Both the position numbers and the translations under genes were made by a program. DNA of 19,345 bases from an uncultured Oscillospiraceae bacterium (lineage in GTDB: Bacteria > Bacillota > Clostridia > Oscillospirales > Oscillospiraceae): the NCBI GenBank assembly GCA_934630555.1, contig CAKTXB010000007.1:1-19345 (forward strand), written 5' to 3'. Shown in pieces: positions 16,392 to 19,345 of this stretch. How positions within the stretch are numbered: the stretch's first letter is position 1; each line of letters starts with the position of its first letter. A model generated the notes under the pieces. That model was not told the origin of the DNA, did not search any database, and saw only the letters and a program-made list of their open reading frames with translations.

Positions 16392-17669
16392 ATGTTTTAC
16401 ACTCCAACACCTGAGATGATTCAGGAAAACTATGAAAATGCGAAAAAGGTTTATGCTTCGCTGGGCCTTGACACGGAAAAGGCGCTGGAACAGTTTGCAA
16501 CAGTTGGCATTTCCATTCACAGTTGGGCAGGCGATGATGTGACCGGGTTTGAAACGCATGCGGGCGGCGTGCATTCGGAAAATACCGTGACGGGCAATTA
16601 TCCGGGCAGGGCGCGCAACGGCGACGAGCTGCGAATGGATCTTGACCAGGCCATGCGCTTTTCACCCTGCACGCATCGTCTGGGCTTACAGAGTATGTAT
16701 GCCGAGCCGGAAACACCGAAGGAGCGCTGCGATTATACAGTGGAGGACTTCCGCAAGTGGATCGACTTTGCCAAGGCGCGCGGAATGGCGGTAGACTACA
16801 ACGTATCGTATTTTACACACCCGATGATGAAAGACGGCTGCTCACTGGCCTCGCCGGACGACGCGGTACGCGCGTATTGGGTAAAGGCCGGCATCAACGG
16901 CCGGCGTATCTGTGAGGCCATTGGCCGGGAGCTTGGCTGTACGGTGTTCAACAATACCTGGACACCGGACGGCACGAAGGACAACACCGTGGATCGCATG
17001 GGCTATCGCCGCCGTCTGCGCAATTCGCTGGATCAGATTTTTGCGGAAAAGCTGGATGACCGCTATCTGTGTGACTGCATGGAGGGCAAGGTGTTTTCCA
17101 TTGCGAACGAGTGCTTTACAGCCGGGTCGCACGACTTTTACATTGCGTATGCGGCAAAGTATCAGAAAGGCCTGACCATTGATACGGGGCATTTCCATCC
17201 AACGGAGAATTTTGCGGACAAGATCTCAGCGGTGTATCCGTTTGTAGATGGGCTGATGTTCCATCTTTCGCGCGGCGAGCGGTGGGATTCCGACCATACG
17301 CTCATTCAGCAGGACGCGCTGTATCAGGTATTTCAGGAGCTCGTGCGGGCGGACTTGCTGAATAAGCGCATTGCCATTGGCCTGGATTTCTTTGACGCGC
17401 AGGTGAACCGCGTGACAGCGTGGATCGTGGGCCTGCGGGCTGCCGGCAAGGCACTGCTGGCGGCACTGCTGGAGCCGACGGCACAGATGCTGGAAGCAGA
17501 GCGTGCAGGGAATCTAGGCAAGCGCATGGCGATGCTGGACGAATGCAGGAATTTGCCGCTCAATGCGGTGTGGGATTATCTGTGCCTGAAAAAGAATGCA
17601 GGCGTGGGTATGAGCTGGCTGGACGAGATGGATCGCTATGAGCGGGAAGTGCAGCTGAAGCGTGTGTAA
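16392..17669 (+). CDS. rhaA: L-rhamnose isomerase
   Basis: This enzyme interconverts L-rhamnose and L-rhamnulose, the first cytoplasmic step of the phosphorylating rhamnose pathway. The predicted 425 residues match the ~419 aa of E. coli RhaA. Family motifs are GISIHSWAGDDVTGFE, TGNYPGRARNGDELR, the WTPDGTKDNTVDR segment, GSHDFYIAYA, IDTGHFHPTE and SRGERWDSDH. By alignment from memory to E. coli RhaA, structural-metal ligands would be Glu231, Asp264, His291 and Asp332; catalytic-metal ligands would be His267, Asp299 and Asp301. All are present. The ATG at 16392 fits the family N-terminus, but no good ribosome site precedes it; GTG at 16380 (429 aa) is the alternative. Last gene of the operon. 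Rhamnulokinase and aldolase genes are not in this window. Confidence 0.95.
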   Translation: MFYTPTPEMIQENYENAKKVYASLGLDTEKALEQFATVGISIHSWAGDDVTGFETHAGGVHSENTVTGNYPGRARNGDELRMDLDQAMRFSPCTHRLGLQSMYAEPETPKERCDYTVEDFRKWIDFAKARGMAVDYNVSYFTHPMMKDGCSLASPDDAVRAYWVKAGINGRRICEAIGRELGCTVFNNTWTPDGTKDNTVDRMGYRRRLRNSLDQIFAEKLDDRYLCDCMEGKVFSIANECFTAGSHDFYIAYAAKYQKGLTIDTGHFHPTENFADKISAVYPFVDGLMFHLSRGERWDSDHTLIQQDALYQVFQELVRADLLNKRIAIGLDFFDAQVNRVTAWIVGLRAAGKALLAALLEPTAQMLEAERAGNLGKRMAMLDECRNLPLNAVWDYLCLKKNAGVGMSWLDEMDRYEREVQLKRV

Positions 17670-17684
17670 CAGAGCATAACTTAT

Positions 17685-17721
17685 AAAAGCTCCGCTTTTC
17701 GGCTTGAAAAGCGGAGCTTTT
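17685..17721. terminator. Terminator of the sugar operon (after rhaA)
   Basis: AAAAGCTCCGCTTTTC (17685-17700), loop GGCTT, GAAAAGCGGAGCTTTT (17706-17721): a perfect 16-bp stem with A/T-rich outer ends, able to work in both directions. Its last bases overlap the -35 of the next promoter. Confidence 0.88.
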
Positions 17722-17748
17722 GCGTTTTGAGGCAGTGTGTGGTATGAT
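17720..17748 (+). promoter_or_regulatory. Extended -10 promoter of the MBL-fold gene
   Basis: TTGCGT (17720-17725), 17-bp spacer ending in TGG (17740-17742), TATGAT (17743-17748). The -35 begins inside the 3' arm of the preceding terminator, so the two units are packed with no spare sequence. Confidence 0.75.
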
Positions 17749-17782
17749 GGGGCAGAAATAGATAAAAAAGGTGGCTGGAGGC

Positions 17783-18637
17783 ATGGAGATTCATGCGCTG
17801 ACGCAGGGAGTTTGGTACACGGAACCGGTGACGGCGGGCGACCGGCCGGCACTGGGGCTGGCCGTGGGGCGCGATGGAGCACTGCTCATTGACAGCGGGA
17901 ACAGCCCGGCGCACGTGACAGGGCTTTTGCAGTTCGCACGGTCATTGGAGGTACCGCCGCTGGCGGTGTGTTTGACGCACTGGCACTGGGACCATGTGTG
18001 CGGGGCTGTCAGCACGGGGCTGCCGGTCGTTGCGTGCGACAAGACGGCGCGGAAGCTGGACTGGATGCGAACGCTCGGGTGGACAGACGCGGCGCTGGCA
18101 CAGCGCGTGGCAGACGGAACAGAGATGGAGTTCTGTCGGGAAAATATCCGGATCGAGTATCCGGAGGATACGCGGAAGCTGGAGATCCCGGCAGTGGATC
18201 GGGTGTTTTCCGGGGAATACACCGTGGCGCTTGGCGGGTTGACAGCACGGATCTTGCAGGTGGGCAGCGATCACAGCCCAGACTGCTGCGTGGTACATCT
18301 TGTGGAGGCGGGGGTCGTATTTCTGGGCGACTGCCTGTATCTCAACATGGACCACGAGCCGTGGTATCGCACGGGCGAGCGGACGCGGCGGCTTTTGGAG
18401 CGGCTGCTGGCGCTGGATGCCCGGTGGTATGTGCCGGCACACCATGGACTTTATACGGCGGAGGCATTCCGGGAATTTGCCGGGCAGATGACAGCGGCGT
18501 CGTATGCCGCGGCGGAGGCGCAGGATCTGGACGACGCGGCGCGGCGGTTTGAAGCGCGGACCGGGCGCGCGGCGGACGAGGGCGTACGCGAACAGCTGGG
18601 CGAGTTTTTGGCGGCGCGGGCGTATGGGCTGGCATAA
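17783..18637 (+). CDS. Metallo-beta-lactamase-fold hydrolase
   Basis: The product is 284 aa, cytoplasmic (no signal peptide), of the MBL superfamily with a two-metal site. Ligands seen are the HWHWDH motif (His66, His68, Asp70, His71), His164 in GSDHSPD, Asp183 in FLGDCLY and His220/221 in PAHHG. Residues ~16-40 hold the first strands (TAGDRPALGLAVGRDGALLIDSGNS). A helical C-terminal extension (~230-284, Ala/Glu-rich) lies outside the core. The ATG at 17783 is preferred because AAGGTGG (17769-17775) lies 7 nt upstream; GTG at 17771 has no spaced ribosome site. Substrate unknown: lactonase, glyoxalase-II-like and other thioester- or ester-cleaving roles are all possible. It has its own promoter and terminator, so a link to the rhamnose operon is only by position. 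Confidence 0.88.
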   Translation: MEIHALTQGVWYTEPVTAGDRPALGLAVGRDGALLIDSGNSPAHVTGLLQFARSLEVPPLAVCLTHWHWDHVCGAVSTGLPVVACDKTARKLDWMRTLGWTDAALAQRVADGTEMEFCRENIRIEYPEDTRKLEIPAVDRVFSGEYTVALGGLTARILQVGSDHSPDCCVVHLVEAGVVFLGDCLYLNMDHEPWYRTGERTRRLLERLLALDARWYVPAHHGLYTAEAFREFAGQMTAASYAAAEAQDLDDAARRFEARTGRAADEGVREQLGEFLAARAYGLA

Positions 18638-18666
18638 TGCGCACGTTCGCGCTCAACGCATTTTAT

Positions 18667-18705
18667 AAAACAGAGCATTCCGTTTCAGGGGAATGCTCTG
18701 TTTTT
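18667..18705. terminator. Bidirectional terminator between the MBL gene and the minus-strand gene remnant
   Basis: AAAACAGAGCATTCC (18667-18681), 8-nt loop, GGAATGCTCTGTTTT (18690-18704): a 15-bp perfect stem ending in TTTTT on the plus strand and in TTTTAT on the minus strand. It suits convergent transcription of the MBL gene and the remnant at 18711-18899. Confidence 0.85.
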
Positions 18706-18710
18706 GCGCT

Positions 18711-18899
18711 TGGAAAGGAGAGCGGCGATGCAGGCTGAGAAGTTTGCAGATAGATCTCCTCGGCATGGAGCAGTGCGGTACGGAGAATGGCCGCAGATGG
18801 GCGTGCCAGCGGAATTTATTCTAAAGGGTCAATGACATCGTCCATCGCGCCGCAGAGCACTGCGTACATTTTTCGATAGTCCGGCACGGTGTTTTCTAC
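18711..18899 (-). pseudogene. Broken small gene (minus strand), probable remnant of a ~60-residue clostridial hypothetical protein
   Basis: Read on the minus strand from 18899, the frame gives VENTVPDYRKMYAVLCGAMD then DVIDPLE, a TAA stop (18816-18818), and continues in the same frame with IPLARPSAAILRTALLHAEE then IYLQTS. The two halves read as one protein: from memory, small clostridial proteins of the form PDYRKMY...DxIDPLEQIPLA...LLxAEEIY are common, so the stop may be a CAA-to-TAA change. The expected ATG before Glu-Asn is GTA, so the start also seems lost. A good promoter (18936-18964, minus) and a bidirectional terminator (18667-18705) frame it. The function of the intact family is unknown to me. 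The alternative is that only the piece before the TAA is made. Confidence 0.55.
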
Positions 18900-18904
18900 T
18901 GAAA

Positions 18905-18977
18905 TTGACCAGTATAGCGGTCAAACACTTTCTCCATCATAGCATAAAATAAAAATGGTTGCAACCAATACTGGTCA
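18905..18977. promoter_or_regulatory. Divergent control region with paired operator-like inverted repeats
   Basis: TGACCAGTAT (18906-18915) and ATACTGGTCA (18968-18977) are perfect inverted repeats separated by 52 nt. The left one is also part of TTGACC-N8-GGTCAA (18905-18924). Between them lies the 12-bp palindrome TGGTTGCAACCA (18956-18967). The symmetry fits binding by the adjacent XRE-type regulator, possibly with looping, to control itself and the minus-strand gene. Confidence 0.55.
18936..18964 (-). promoter_or_regulatory. Minus-strand promoter facing the gene remnant
   Basis: On the minus strand: TTGCAA (18964-18959), 17-bp spacer, TATGAT (18941-18936), the same hexamers and spacing as the SLH gene promoter. 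Because TTGCAA is palindromic it could also serve as -35 for plus-strand transcription with a weak TATGCG (18982-18987) at 17 bp, towards the XRE gene. Confidence 0.65.
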
Positions 18978-19002
18978 GTTTTATGCGTAAGGGTGGTGCA
19001 GA

Positions 19003-19257
19003 ATGGAACAAAAGCTCCGGCGTGACCGGAATATGGGAGATAATCTGCGCCGTCTGCGGCAGGAGGCTGGGCTATCGCAGGAGAAGCTCTGTGCGCAGCT
19101 GCAGCGCCGCGGGTGCGATATTGGCCGGACAACGTATGCCAAGTATGAGGCAGGAGAGCTGAATATCCGTGTAAGCGTGCTGATCGAACTGCGTACGCTG
19201 TATGGGTGCAGCTATGATGCATTTTTTGATGGACTGTCCGGCGGAATAAAAGAATGA
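19003..19257 (+). CDS. XRE-family (Cro/C1-type) helix-turn-helix regulator
   Basis: The product (84 aa) is a single-domain DNA-binding protein. Residues ~11-75 form the HTH_3 domain: MGDNLRRLRQEAGLSQEKLC (helices 1-2), then CDIGRTTYAKYEAGELNIRV with the YAKYEAG recognition region, and LIELRTLYGCSYDAFFDGL closing the fold. The ATG at 19003 follows AAGGGTGGTG (18989-18998); the later Met at 19033 has no ribosome site. It is divergent from a broken small gene, across an inverted-repeat region it may bind. Such stand-alone XRE proteins occur on chromosomes, prophages and integrative elements; nothing else in the window points to a mobile element. The stop codon lies inside the 5' arm of the terminator hairpin. 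Confidence 0.88.
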   Translation: MEQKLRRDRNMGDNLRRLRQEAGLSQEKLCAQLQRRGCDIGRTTYAKYEAGELNIRVSVLIELRTLYGCSYDAFFDGLSGGIKE

Positions 19258-19282
19258 CCGCTTTCCGGAATGGAAAGCGGTC
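19256..19282 (+). terminator. Terminator-type hairpin of the XRE gene, T-tract missing
   Basis: GACCGCTTTCC (19256-19266), loop GGAAT, GGAAAGCGGTC (19272-19282): an 11-bp stem overlapping the stop codon. Where a T-run would be expected, the dispersed repeat begins (19284), as it does after the SLH-gene terminator. Confidence 0.65.
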
Positions 19283-19283
19283 T

Positions 19284-19345
19284 GAGCGTGTCAAAAAAGT
19301 GTTTTTGACACGCTCTCAAATGCGGACCGCTGCGCTGGGTCCGCG
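19284..19345. repeat. Structured dispersed intergenic repeat, copy B (truncated by window end)
   Basis: H1 is GAGCGTGTCAAAAA/TTTTTGACACGCTC (19284-19315, loop AGTG). H2 begins TCAAATGCGGACC (19316-19328), loop GCTGCGCTG, then GGTCCGCG to the last base. It matches copy A (8580-8640) apart from the H1 loop and a few changes in H2 that keep pairing. Same orientation as copy A and, like it, placed directly after a gene's terminator hairpin. Confidence 0.85.

Noticed and set aside
9097..17669. A mobile element or genomic island carrying the sugar locus
   Set aside because: No integrase, transposase, attachment repeats or composition break was seen. The dispersed repeats at 8580 and 19284 lie on both sides in the same orientation, but repeats of this kind are expected at many sites, so this alone does not show a transferred unit.
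18728..18835. A 35-codon plus-strand frame with AAAGGAG 7 nt upstream
   Set aside because: It lies antisense to the minus-strand gene remnant, whose reading is more protein-like, and it has no promoter after the terminator at 18667-18705. The ribosome site may be coincidence.
1..19345. CRISPR array, toxin-antitoxin or phage defence system
   Set aside because: No regularly spaced direct repeats with unique spacers and no nuclease or toxin families were seen. The hairpin repeats are not regularly spaced.

Overview
The window looks like chromosomal DNA of a moderately GC-rich gut-type Firmicute. It is most likely class Clostridia, and Oscillospiraceae/Ruminococcaceae-like by inference. The reasons are strong AGGAGG-type ribosome sites, sigma-A-like promoters (TTGCAA or TTGCGT, 17 bp, TATGAT), a secreted protein ending in three SLH domains, a LacI/GalR regulator with an Rbs-type sugar ABC importer, and rho-independent terminators after most transcription units. 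No genus can be assigned from sequence alone.

Layout. 1-737 is the 3' part of a CCA tRNA nucleotidyltransferase gene. 887-963 is tRNA-Val(CAC) with its own promoter and terminator. 1330-8535 encodes a 2401-residue secreted surface protein: signal peptide, beta-solenoid segments alternating with five Cys/His-rich linkers, Ig-like and YDG/MBG-like repeats, then SLH x3. 8580-8883 is a non-coding, hairpin-rich dispersed repeat bracketed by two near-identical terminator hairpins. A second copy begins at 19284 and runs off the window.

9097-17669 is a carbohydrate locus on one strand. It holds a LacI-family regulator, then a lipoprotein sugar-binding protein, a two-domain ABC ATPase, a permease, three consecutive SGNH/GDSL hydrolases and L-rhamnose isomerase (rhaA). 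Spacings are tight (one overlap; gaps of 4, 15, 24, 64 and 86 nt), there is one promoter before the binding protein, and a terminator follows rhaA. My reading (inference) is that the importer brings in rhamnose or an esterified rhamnose-containing compound, the cytoplasmic SGNH enzymes remove acyl groups, and RhaA isomerises free L-rhamnose to L-rhamnulose. Rhamnulokinase and aldolase are not in the window.

17783-18637 is a separate metallo-beta-lactamase-fold hydrolase with its own extended -10 promoter. 18711-18899 (minus) is a broken small gene. It is divergent from an XRE-type regulator (19003-19257), across a control region with a palindromic -35 and a perfect 10-bp inverted repeat.

The strongest candidates for something not well described are the dispersed structured repeat, whose second hairpin shows a compensatory base-pair change between its two copies, and the three-hydrolase array wired into a rhamnose import operon.
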